Shown here piece by piece: positions 17,072-24,961 of a DNA stretch of 64,000 nt. The first letter of the stretch is position 1. The number at the start of each line of letters is the position of its first letter. Source of the stretch: Salinicola sp. (GTDB lineage Bacteria > Pseudomonadota > Gammaproteobacteria > Pseudomonadales > Halomonadaceae); the NCBI GenBank assembly GCA_002695065.1, contig NZNW01000142.1, positions 38,168-102,167 on the forward strand, read 5' to 3'. Below the pieces are notes generated by a model. It saw only the letters and a program-made list of their open reading frames with translations. It made no database searches and was not told the origin of the DNA. The position numbers were made by a program, and so were the translations under genes.

Positions 17072-17243
17072 TCGCGAGCTTGGCCGACCGGGCAGGCGCT
17101 TTCGACCCTTCGAGCAGGAGGGTTGGACTCACAGAGAAGAGGCTTTTGAACGGCGCGGGGGCGATGTCGGAAGACGCCGCCCCCCGCAAAGCCTATCCTG
17201 ACAGCATCCGGCTTATCGCCGGGCGTCACGACAGGAGCCTGTG

Positions 17244-17930
17244 ATGATCGATCTCTACTACTGGACGACCCCCAACGGTCACAAGATCACGCTGTTCCTC
17301 GAGGAAGCGGGGCTGGACTACCGTATTCATCCGGTCAATATCGGCAAGGGCGAGCAGTTCACGCCGGAATTTCTCGAGATCGCCCCCAACAACCGCATTC
17401 CCGCGATCGTCGATCGTGCCCCGGCCGACGGCGGTCAGCCGCTGTCGCTGTTCGAATCCGGCGCGATCCTCGAGTATCTGGCCGACAAGAGCGGCAAGTT
17501 CCTGCCCAAGAGCGGGCGCCAACGCTATCGGGTGCTGCAGTGGCTCAACTGGCAGATGGGCGGGCTGGGGCCGATGGCGGGGCAGAACCACCATTTCCGC
17601 CACTATGCGCCGAAGAAGATCGATTACGCCGTCGAGCGCTACATGAACGAGACCTCGCGACTCTATCGCGTGCTGGACAAGCAGCTCGACGACAACGATT
17701 TCGTTGCCGGCGATGATTACTCCATCGCCGACATGGCGATCTGGCCGTGGATCAAGCCCTACGAGAAGCAGGGCCAGGATCTGGAGGATTACCCCAGCCT
17801 GCAGCGCTGGTTCGAGCAGATCGGCAAGCGCGAGGCGGTCAGGGTTGCCTACGCCAAGGCGGAGGAGATCAATCCCGCCAACAATGTCGAGATGACCGAC
17901 GAGGCGCGCAAGCACCTGTTCGGGCAGTAG
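17244..17930 (+). CDS. yfcG: Nu-class glutathione transferase / disulfide-bond reductase
   Basis: A 228-residue relative of E. coli YfcG, which reduces disulfides using glutathione. Near-identical blocks are MIDLYYWTTPNGHKITLF, FLEIAPNNRIPAIVD, PLSLFESGAILEYLADK and GPMAGQNHHF. The start is the ATG at 17244, with AGGAG 6 bases upstream; a GTG one codon earlier is less likely. The gene converges on the hydroxyacid dehydrogenase, with a strong hairpin between. Confidence 0.92.
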   Translation: MIDLYYWTTPNGHKITLFLEEAGLDYRIHPVNIGKGEQFTPEFLEIAPNNRIPAIVDRAPADGGQPLSLFESGAILEYLADKSGKFLPKSGRQRYRVLQWLNWQMGGLGPMAGQNHHFRHYAPKKIDYAVERYMNETSRLYRVLDKQLDDNDFVAGDDYSIADMAIWPWIKPYEKQGQDLEDYPSLQRWFEQIGKREAVRVAYAKAEEINPANNVEMTDEARKHLFGQ

Positions 17931-17964
17931 CCTCAAGACAGTACCGCCGGACTTGGCAACACCC

Positions 17965-17996
17965 ACGACGACGTCGGCTTCGGCCGGCGTCGTCGT
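17965..17996. terminator. Bidirectional hairpin after yfcG
   Basis: A 14-bp stem (17965-17978 with 17983-17996, one mismatch) and a TTCG tetraloop, followed by CGTTTC. It lies 34 bases after the yfcG stop and serves the converging genes. Confidence 0.6.
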
Positions 17997-18012
17997 CGTT
18001 TCAGGTGTTAGG

Positions 18013-18058
18013 CAGCAAAGAACTCTCCAGGAAAAGACTCTCTAGGCAAAGAACTCTC
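18013..18058 (-). repeat. Three tandem 15-16 bp units across the dehydrogenase stop codon
   Basis: Units at 18013-18027, 18028-18042 and 18043-18058 are variants of one sequence (GCAAAGAACTCTC core). The TAG stop of the dehydrogenase occupies 18042-18044, at the junction of units 2 and 3. The first unit on the coding strand encodes the natural C terminus REFFA. Confidence 0.8.
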
Positions 18059-18995
18059 TGACCTGGCGATAGGCGGTCGAGAAATAGAGCTCGTAGGTGT
18101 CCTTCTCGACGAAGCCGATATGCGGTGTCGCCAGCACCCGGGGGTGGGCCTGGTAGGCGCTGGCACCGTCGGGCTCGTTCTCGTAGACATCCAGCGCCGC
18201 TGCACCCGGCCGCCCGGCGTCGAGGGCGTCGAGCAGCGCACCGGGGCGGATCAGCTCGGCGCGGCTGGTGTTGACCAAGAGCGCATCGGCGCGCATCGCG
18301 GCAAGGTCCGCCGGCGTGATCATGCCGCGAGTGTCACCGTTGAGCTTGAGATGCAGGGTGATCACATCGCAGCGGGCCAGGAAGGCGTGTCGATCGGGCT
18401 CGAATTCGACGCCCAGCTCGAAGGCGCGCCCGGCGCTGCTCTCGCGGCCGTGGGCGACGACGTTCATGCCGAAGGCCTGGGCGTAGCCGGCGACCAGACT
18501 GCCGATCTTGCCCAGCCCCCAGATGCCCAGCGTGCGCCCGTGGACGGCGTGGCCCAGCGACTCCGCCTCCAGGAGCTGGTTGGTGCGCTGCCAGTCGCCC
18601 TCGGCCTGTCGGGCGAGATAGCCGCCCAGACGCCGACAGCCCGCCATGATCAGCAGCCAGGTGAGCTCCGCCGGCGCGATCGGCGAGCCGCCACCGTCGC
18701 GTACGGCGATGCCCAGTTCCTTGCAGGCCTCGACATCGATGGCCGAGGAGAGTCGCCCGGTCTGGACCACCAGCTTGAGATTCGGCAACTGCTCAAGCAG
18801 TTCGCGGGTCAACGAGGTGCGTTCACGGATCAGGATGATGGCGTCGCTGTCCAACAGGCGAGCGGGCAGCGCCTGGTCGTCGATATGTCGATGTTCGATG
18901 TCCAGGCGCACGTCGCTGCCGTCGAGTTCGTGGGCGGCGTCGAGAAAGGCACAGCATCCCTGATAGTCGTCCAAGACCGTAACCGTTATCGACAT
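18042..18995 (-). CDS. D-isomer-specific 2-hydroxyacid dehydrogenase family protein
   Basis: A 317-residue NAD-dependent 2-hydroxyacid dehydrogenase. The dinucleotide-binding GIWGLGKIGSLVAG and the catalytic Arg (NTSRAELI), Glu (DVYENEP) and His (TPHIGFVEKD) are all in place. The ATG at 18995 has GAGGGAG upstream and fits the family N terminus (TVLDDYQGC). It follows the ABC transporter genes on the same strand with a 96-base gap, so it could use a keto or hydroxy acid linked to the imported compound. Its 3' end carries a small tandem repeat over the stop codon. Confidence 0.85.
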   Translation of the reverse strand: MSITVTVLDDYQGCCAFLDAAHELDGSDVRLDIEHRHIDDQALPARLLDSDAIILIRERTSLTRELLEQLPNLKLVVQTGRLSSAIDVEACKELGIAVRDGGGSPIAPAELTWLLIMAGCRRLGGYLARQAEGDWQRTNQLLEAESLGHAVHGRTLGIWGLGKIGSLVAGYAQAFGMNVVAHGRESSAGRAFELGVEFEPDRHAFLARCDVITLHLKLNGDTRGMITPADLAAMRADALLVNTSRAELIRPGALLDALDAGRPGAAALDVYENEPDGASAYQAHPRVLATPHIGFVEKDTYELYFSTAYRQVREFFA

Positions 18996-19091
18996 GACAG
19001 CTCCCTCGAAATGATGACGTTGTCGCATTGTTGGCACTTTCGCCATCGGCTGTCGAGTCGCTTTCACCGTCTTCGATTGCCGGTCTTCGGT

Positions 19092-19913
19092 TCAACTCTC
19101 TTCCCGTTCCAGGAACTTGCGTACCCGCTCGGTACTGGGGTTGGTGAAGAACGTCTCCGGGTCCGCCTGTTCGATGATCAGGCCCTTGTCCAGGAACACG
19201 ACCTTGTCGGACACCGCCCGGGAGAAGGCCATCTCGTGGGTGACGACGATCATGGTGTAGCCTTCGGCGGAAAGGTCCCTGATCACCGCCAGCACCTCGC
19301 CGACCAGTTCCGGATCGAGTGCCGACGTCGGCTCGTCGAACAGCATCACTTCCGGCTGCATCGCCAGGGCGCGAGCGATCGCCACGCGCTGCTTCTGGCC
19401 GCCGGAGAGGGTGCTGGGGTAGGCGTCGGCCTTGGCTGACATACCGACCTTCTCCAGCAGTTCGCGAGCGTGAGTTTCGGCCTCGGCTTTCGATTTGCCC
19501 AGTACGTGGATCGGGGCCTCGGTGACGTTGTGCAGCACGTTGAGGTGCGGCCACAGGTTGAAGCTCTGGAACACCATGCCGGTACGGGCGCGAACCCTGG
19601 CCAGCTCTCGCACCGGCATCGGCCGGCCGGCGTCGTTGACGCCGATGCGCTGGCCGCCGATGTGGATGCTGCCGCTGTCGGGTCGCTCCAGCCAGTTGAT
19701 GCAGCGTAACAGCGTCGACTTGCCGGAGCCGGAGGAGCCCAGGATCGTCACCACGTCACCCTCGCGCACCTCCAGATCCACGTCGCGCAGGACCTCGACG
19801 CCGTCGAAGCTCTTCGACAGATGGCGGATCGAGACCGCGGTCCGCGCAGGCGCGGTTCGTTCAGGCGTGGTTTGTTCAGACCTGACGCTTTCCGATGTGC
19901 TTTTCTCAAACAT
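19092..19913 (-). CDS. Polar amino acid ABC transporter ATPase
   Basis: A 273-residue ATPase of the HisP/GlnQ type that powers amino-acid uptake. Walker A GSSGSGKST, signature LSGGQKQR, Walker B VMLFDEPTSALDPE and the switch His in THEM are intact. The ATG at 19913 overlaps the stop of the upstream permease gene by 8 bases, showing translational coupling. A poorly conserved, Ser/Thr/Glu-rich N-terminal stretch of about 25 residues precedes the ATPase core. It is the last transporter gene of the set. Confidence 0.93.
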   Translation of the reverse strand: MFEKSTSESVRSEQTTPERTAPARTAVSIRHLSKSFDGVEVLRDVDLEVREGDVVTILGSSGSGKSTLLRCINWLERPDSGSIHIGGQRIGVNDAGRPMPVRELARVRARTGMVFQSFNLWPHLNVLHNVTEAPIHVLGKSKAEAETHARELLEKVGMSAKADAYPSTLSGGQKQRVAIARALAMQPEVMLFDEPTSALDPELVGEVLAVIRDLSAEGYTMIVVTHEMAFSRAVSDKVVFLDKGLIIEQADPETFFTNPSTERVRKFLEREES

Positions 19914-20571
19914 GGTCGAACCCCCGTTTGGCGCTGAAGCGGCCACACTGTTTGATGATGATCTCCATGACCACGCTGACCGCCCAGTAGAAGCCGATGA
20001 CCACGATGAAGGCCTCGGTGGGGATGAAATAGGTTCCCGACAGGCTGTTGGCGGCGGCGGTGAGTTCCTGCACGGTGATGATCACCAGGAAGGCGGTGTC
20101 CTTGAGTGCGTAGATCAACTGGTTGCCCAGTAGCGGCCGGGTCTGCATCACGATCTGGGGCAGGATCAGGCGAAAGAACATCTTGCCCTTGGTGAAGCCG
20201 TGGGCCTTGGCGGCTTCGACCTGGCCGGGCGGGAAGGTCAAGCGCGCACCGCGGAAGATCTCGGCGAAGTAGCAGCCGTGATAGACCGCCAGCGCCCCGA
20301 CGCCGGACCACCACGCATCGAGGCGGATATCGAAGGCCGGCAGGCCGTAGTAGAGCAGATAGGCCAGGATCAGAAACGGCAGCATCCGCATGCCGTCGAT
20401 GAACACCCGCAGTGGCACGGTCAGGCGAGGGCGGCTGCCCTCCAGCAGGTAGAGCATGCCGCAGCCGATCGCGAAGGCGGCGCTGATCGACAGGCCGAAG
20501 ATCTCCATCGTGCTGAAGAACCCGCTCCAGAACTGGTCGCGAGCGCTCCACAGAATCTCCCAGTTACTCAT
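19906..20571 (-). CDS. Polar amino acid ABC transporter permease (second)
   Basis: A 221-residue inner-membrane permease of the HisMQ family with about five helices. The EAA loop that docks the ATPase is EAAKAHGFTKGKMFFRLILPQ-like (near residue 120). The start at 20571 has GAGGAG 5 bases upstream. It lies 48 bases after the first permease and overlaps the ATPase gene. Confidence 0.92.
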   Translation of the reverse strand: MSNWEILWSARDQFWSGFFSTMEIFGLSISAAFAIGCGMLYLLEGSRPRLTVPLRVFIDGMRMLPFLILAYLLYYGLPAFDIRLDAWWSGVGALAVYHGCYFAEIFRGARLTFPPGQVEAAKAHGFTKGKMFFRLILPQIVMQTRPLLGNQLIYALKDTAFLVIITVQELTAAANSLSGTYFIPTEAFIVVIGFYWAVSVVMEIIIKQCGRFSAKRGFDHV

Positions 20572-20619
20572 GGCGCCTCCTCGGCTTTGGGGTACCGCCG
20601 CCTTGTCGTCGTCGGCTCA

Positions 20620-21261
20620 TCACACCGCCAGCCGGTTGGCGCGGCGTTCGGCGATCCGCTGCAGCCAGACCAGGCAGCCGATCGCGGCCATGTAGAGCGC
20701 ACAGGCGACCAGAATCGGTGGCAGGGGGTCGTAGGTGACGGCCGAGATGCGATTGGTGACCCGGGTCAGGTCGACGATGCCGATCACCGCGATCGCCGGA
20801 CTGCCCTTGATCAGGAACGACATCTCGTTGATCAGCCCCGGCAGGCTGGTGATCATCATCTGCGGCAGCATGATGCGTCGGAAGGTGACCCACGGCGTCA
20901 TGCCGGCTGCCATGGCCGCCTCGCGCTGATCGCGGGAGAAGTTGCGAAAGGCGCTACGCCAGATTTCGGCGTTGAACGCCGTGGTGTTGAGCGTCAACGC
21001 CAGGATGCCGGCCACGTTGCGGTCGAGGTTGATGCCGAAGGTCGGGGCGCTGAGAAAGATGAACAGCGCCAGCGTGACCAGTGGCGTGGCGCGCGCCAGG
21101 CTGATGTAGAGCACCAGGAGCTGGTCGACGACGGGAATACGGGCGAGGCGGATCAGGGCCAGTATCAGCCCGGCCGTGACCCCCATGGCGATGGAGATGC
21201 CGGAGATCCAGACGGTCGTCCAGGCGCCTTCCAGCAGCATGTGCCAGGCACTGGCATTCAT
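20620..21261 (-). CDS. Polar amino acid ABC transporter permease (first)
   Basis: A 213-residue HisMQ-family permease. The N-terminal segment WTTVWISGISIAMGVTAGLILALIRLA and the EAA motif (EAAMAAGMTPWVTFRRIML) identify the family. It pairs with the next permease to form the membrane channel of this importer and follows the binding-protein gene by 119 bases. Confidence 0.92.
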   Translation of the reverse strand: MNASAWHMLLEGAWTTVWISGISIAMGVTAGLILALIRLARIPVVDQLLVLYISLARATPLVTLALFIFLSAPTFGINLDRNVAGILALTLNTTAFNAEIWRSAFRNFSRDQREAAMAAGMTPWVTFRRIMLPQMMITSLPGLINEMSFLIKGSPAIAVIGIVDLTRVTNRISAVTYDPLPPILVACALYMAAIGCLVWLQRIAERRANRLAV

Positions 21262-21380
21262 GGGCGGCTCCCGAGGGCTTGAGAACGGGGGAGGCGCCGC
21301 GCGAACCCGCGGCGCCGCTGACGGTATGACGTGTCAGCCGATGGGGTGTGTCGTGGGACTCGACGATCGGGCCACCGGGC

Positions 21381-22289
21381 TCAGTCGTCCAGGCCCGCCA
21401 GCTCGTGGAACTGGTCGACGCTCTCCAGCGGTTCGTCGGGCAGGTCCGGGAAGCTCTCGCCGAACCACTTCTCCTGCAGCTCGGCCAGACGGCCGGTCTC
21501 CTTCATGTGGTCCAGGAATGTCGTCATGTAGGCGAGCAGTTCCGGGCTCGACTTGGGGATGGGCCAGGAGACGTAGCCGGCGCCGGAGACCGCCGGACCC
21601 TTGGCGAAGACGTCCGGCTTGGAAGCCACCAGGGTATTGACCGGCACGGCGGAATCGATGACGAAGTCGAGACGGCTGTTGGCCAGGTCGGCGAAGGCTT
21701 CGGGGTAGGATTCGTACTGCACCACCTCACCCAGCTCGCCGCCGTCGTCCTCGAGCATCTTCTTCAGCTCCGGCAGTCGCGACAGCAGCACGCTACCGGC
21801 CTGAACGCCCACTCTCTTGCCGCTGAGATCGTCGACATCGCTGATGCTGTCGTCGTCGGCGCGCTTGATCGCGAAGTGCTGGGCGGAGGCGTAGGGCGGG
21901 GTGTAGTTGAACACCCGCAGGCGTTCGTCGGAGACCGAGGCGCCGGTCAGCGCCATGTCGTACTGGCCGGTGGAGACGGCGGCCAGCAGGCCGGTCCAGG
22001 GCAGGATGTCCTGGCGAACCTCGAAGTCGGCGTAGTTGCGCAGCTCCTCGAGCATGTCGGTATTGAAGCCCTTGGCGTTGCCATCCTCGATGAAGTTGAA
22101 CGGGGCGTAGTTGTCCTCCGTCGCCACGCTCAGATAGCCGCGGCTTTCGATCTCCGGCAGGTCGGCGGCAATGGCTGACAGCGACAGAGTCGACAACGAC
22201 AGCGCCATCAGCGTACCGGCCATGGCCTTGGCGGCGAGACGGGGCAGGTGAAACCGGGCGGTGGGTTTGCGGTTCGGGAAGCGCAGCAT
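21381..22289 (-). CDS. Polar amino acid ABC transporter substrate-binding protein
   Basis: A 302-residue periplasmic protein of the SBP_bac_3 family. Residues 1-42 form a long signal peptide ending in AIA. The mature part has the usual YLSVATEDNYAPFNFIEDG and YDMALTGASVSDERL motifs. The start at 22289 fits the signal peptide; the open frame continues 48 codons further without support. It is first in the order binding protein, permease, permease, ATPase. The ligand is not predictable beyond a polar amino acid or related compound. Confidence 0.92.
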   Translation of the reverse strand: MLRFPNRKPTARFHLPRLAAKAMAGTLMALSLSTLSLSAIAADLPEIESRGYLSVATEDNYAPFNFIEDGNAKGFNTDMLEELRNYADFEVRQDILPWTGLLAAVSTGQYDMALTGASVSDERLRVFNYTPPYASAQHFAIKRADDDSISDVDDLSGKRVGVQAGSVLLSRLPELKKMLEDDGGELGEVVQYESYPEAFADLANSRLDFVIDSAVPVNTLVASKPDVFAKGPAVSGAGYVSWPIPKSSPELLAYMTTFLDHMKETGRLAELQEKWFGESFPDLPDEPLESVDQFHELAGLDD

Positions 22290-22434
22290 GAAGTACACCC
22301 TCTCATTGTTGTTGGTGTCGGTGATGGGTCGTGACGATTGCGTAGCGTGATTCCACCCTAAAGAATCCGGGAGCGGTTGCTGTAGAGCCAGTTGATGAAC
22401 ATCGGCTGGCCAGATCGGCGTTGCCGCCGGCAAA

Positions 22435-23340
22435 TCAGGCGAGCGTTTTCAGCGCCGCGATCAGCGCATCGAAGGGCGCCCCGGCGAAGCCGATTCCCAC
22501 CAGCTGGCTGGCACCCGGGCGGGGCGCGGTGGGCGTCCACTCGGCCTGCCCGCCGCTCCATTGAAAGACGTAGTACCGGCCCTCGGCCTGGATGAAGCCC
22601 TTGGCCCGCGCCAGCCCTTCGGCATGCTCGGCGAGCAGCGACTCCAGCGTCCGGCGATTCAGTGACACGGGCAGTTCGATCGCAAAGCGCTGCCAGTCGG
22701 GATCGCGATCATTGGCGGTGGGGCGAAATGTCGGTGGTCGTTTCGGTGCCGCCTGCTCCGGTCGCCCGGTGCTAAAACCCGCGTGAGCGACCTGTGCCGT
22801 GGGATTGAGCGACTGCAGCCGACGCATCAGCCCTTCGCGCTCGGCATCGTCGAGATCGTCGCCGCGATTGAGCGAGAGGGTGTCGGCGCTGGCAATCTGG
22901 TCGGCCACCAGCTCGCCGACGCGGCTGTCATTCAGCCGCTGTGCCAGGCTCGCCAGGTCGACCAGGGTGACGATGCGATCCAGGCGGAACCGGCGCGCCA
23001 CGCGGATCAGGTCGGCGATGCGGCGCGGCCGCGCCACGCCGCTGGTCTCGATGATCAGCGCCGCGGGCGGCGCCGGCCAGCGGCCGATACGCGAGAGCTG
23101 GGTGCCCAGTTCGTCGCTCAGCGAGCAGCACAGGCAGCCGCTGCTGAGCTTGAGTAGGCGCTCCCCGGCGTAGTCGATCAGCTCGGCATCGACATTGATG
23201 GTGCCGAAGTCGTTGACCAGCACCAGCGTATCCGGCGCCACGCCGTCTCGCAGATGGGCGTTGAGCCAGGTGGTCTTGCCGGCGCCGAGATAGCCGGCAA
23301 TCAGTACCACCGGGATCGGATCGGCGTCGGGCTCAGCCAT
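22435..23340 (-). CDS. CobW/COG0523 GTPase, putative metallochaperone
   Basis: A 301-residue G3E GTPase. The Walker A motif GYLGAGKTTWLN, the metal-binding GCLCC motif and the C-terminal CobW domain ending near FQWSGGQAEW are clear. Members deliver zinc, cobalt or other metals to client enzymes. The usual NKxD guanine motif reads NRGD here, a conservative change. The ATG at 23340 overlaps the stop of the amidohydrolase gene by 8 bases, so the two proteins are made together and the hydrolase is the likely metal client. Zinc is the first guess, by inference only. Confidence 0.85.
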   Translation of the reverse strand: MAEPDADPIPVVLIAGYLGAGKTTWLNAHLRDGVAPDTLVLVNDFGTINVDAELIDYAGERLLKLSSGCLCCSLSDELGTQLSRIGRWPAPPAALIIETSGVARPRRIADLIRVARRFRLDRIVTLVDLASLAQRLNDSRVGELVADQIASADTLSLNRGDDLDDAEREGLMRRLQSLNPTAQVAHAGFSTGRPEQAAPKRPPTFRPTANDRDPDWQRFAIELPVSLNRRTLESLLAEHAEGLARAKGFIQAEGRYYVFQWSGGQAEWTPTAPRPGASQLVGIGFAGAPFDALIAALKTLA

Positions 23341-24961
23341 TGTCGAAGACACGGCCACCCACCACCGTCGCCGCGACGCCGATCGATGCCAGCCGCGCCA
23401 GCGGCACCTCGCGCGGATCCTCGTCGAGCACCGCCATGTCGGCGAACTTACCCACCTCCAGGCTGCCGATGCGATCGTCCAGCTTGAGGGTGTAGGCCGC
23501 GTCCAGCGTGATCAGGCGCAGCGCCCGTTCCACGCTCAGCGCCTCGTTGGGTCCCAGCACCTCGCCGCTGGCGGTCTGGCGGGCGACGACGCACCACGCC
23601 GTGAACAGCGGCGCCAGCGGTGTGACCGGGGCATCGCAATGCGCCGCGATGGGGATGCCCAGGCGATCCGCCGAGGCCAGCGGTTCGAGACGCTGACAGC
23701 GCTCGAAACCCAGCGTGCGCGAGCGGTGGATGTCGCCCCAGTAGTAAAGGTGGTTGGCGAACATGTTGAGGCACACCCCGAGTCGTGCGGCGCGTTTCAG
23801 CTGGGCGTGGCTGATGATCTGGCAGTGCTGCAGGGTGTGGCGATGATCGGCCCGCGGCCACAGTTCCAGCGCCGATTCGATGGCGTCCAGCATCAGCTCG
23901 ACGGCCTCGTCGCCGTTGGTGTGGATATGCAGCTGCAGCCCGGCCTGATGATAGCGGTGCACGATCTCGGTCAGGCGTTCCGGCTCGGCGTTCCACATGC
24001 CGTTGGGCGAGCCGTCGTGATAGCCCGGCCACATGAGGCGCGCGGTGTAGCCCTGGATGGAGCCGTCGGTCATCAGCTTGACCAGTCCGAAATGGAGCTT
24101 GTCGCTGCTCTTGTCGCGACAGTCCAGCACCCGCTCTATGCCGTCTTCCGGCGTGTAGGTCAGCGCGCTCATCGCCGGTGCCAGGCGCATCGGGACGTCG
24201 TCCCGGTTGCAGGTGCGCTGCATGCTCTCGACGCCGGTCTCGCTCAGCGGATTGTAGAGGTCGGTCAGCGTGGTCACCCCGTGGCGCTGGCCGATGCGCG
24301 CGTAGCGCTCGAGTGTCGCTTCCTCGCTGCCGCGATCGAAGAGATCGAGGTTGAGGGTGTCGAAGATCGCGAACATCGCTGCCATCTCGCGCAGCTCGCC
24401 GTTGGGACGGCCGTCGTCAAAGGTCACCACGCCTTCGACATCGGCCTGGGATTCGAGCCCGGAGAGACGCAGCATGGCGCTGTTCACGGTCATCATGTGC
24501 AGGTTGGCATGGATGACCACGATCGGCCGTTCGGCGTCGACGGCATCGAGGTCGTCGCGGTCGAGTCGGCGCTGGGGGAAGTAGATCGGATCGAATCCCC
24601 AGGCGATCAGCGGGATTTCCGACGAGAGCTTGCCAACCTGTTCGCCGAGATGGCGCTGCAGCGCGGCGATGTCCGTCAGCCCCGGCCAGGTGTGGCCGTC
24701 GGGGCCCTGGCGGGGGAAGAAGCCGGCGTAGGGATACTCCCACAGCACGCCCTCCAGCGCGTGGCTGTGGCCCTCGACGAAGCCGGGCAGAATGACCTTG
24801 TCGGCGAAGCGCTCGTCGAGTTCGAAGTCGCCCAGGTCCGCCAGCGTTCCCAGCGAGCCGATGCCGAGAATCCGGCCGTCGCGTACCGCGATATGGGTGG
24901 CCTCCGGCTGCGAGGGGTTCATGGTCAGGATGCGCCGGGCGACGAAGATGCGATGGCTCAT
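23333..24961 (-). CDS. YtcJ-type metal-dependent amidohydrolase
   Basis: A 542-residue amidohydrolase of the YtcJ/N-substituted formamide deformylase-like group. Metal and catalytic positions are visible: HSH in VEGHSHALEG, a lysine in KLMTDGSIQG, HIH in LQLHIHTNGDE, His in LQHCQI and an Asp in CDAPVTPL. Its ATG overlaps the stop of the GltS-like carrier gene (ATGA) and its own stop overlaps the CobW start, so three genes form one translationally coupled unit. The substrate is unknown; carrier and hydrolase probably act on the same N-acyl or amide compound. Confidence 0.85.
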   Translation of the reverse strand: MSHRIFVARRILTMNPSQPEATHIAVRDGRILGIGSLGTLADLGDFELDERFADKVILPGFVEGHSHALEGVLWEYPYAGFFPRQGPDGHTWPGLTDIAALQRHLGEQVGKLSSEIPLIAWGFDPIYFPQRRLDRDDLDAVDAERPIVVIHANLHMMTVNSAMLRLSGLESQADVEGVVTFDDGRPNGELREMAAMFAIFDTLNLDLFDRGSEEATLERYARIGQRHGVTTLTDLYNPLSETGVESMQRTCNRDDVPMRLAPAMSALTYTPEDGIERVLDCRDKSSDKLHFGLVKLMTDGSIQGYTARLMWPGYHDGSPNGMWNAEPERLTEIVHRYHQAGLQLHIHTNGDEAVELMLDAIESALELWPRADHRHTLQHCQIISHAQLKRAARLGVCLNMFANHLYYWGDIHRSRTLGFERCQRLEPLASADRLGIPIAAHCDAPVTPLAPLFTAWCVVARQTASGEVLGPNEALSVERALRLITLDAAYTLKLDDRIGSLEVGKFADMAVLDEDPREVPLARLASIGVAATVVGGRVFDNG

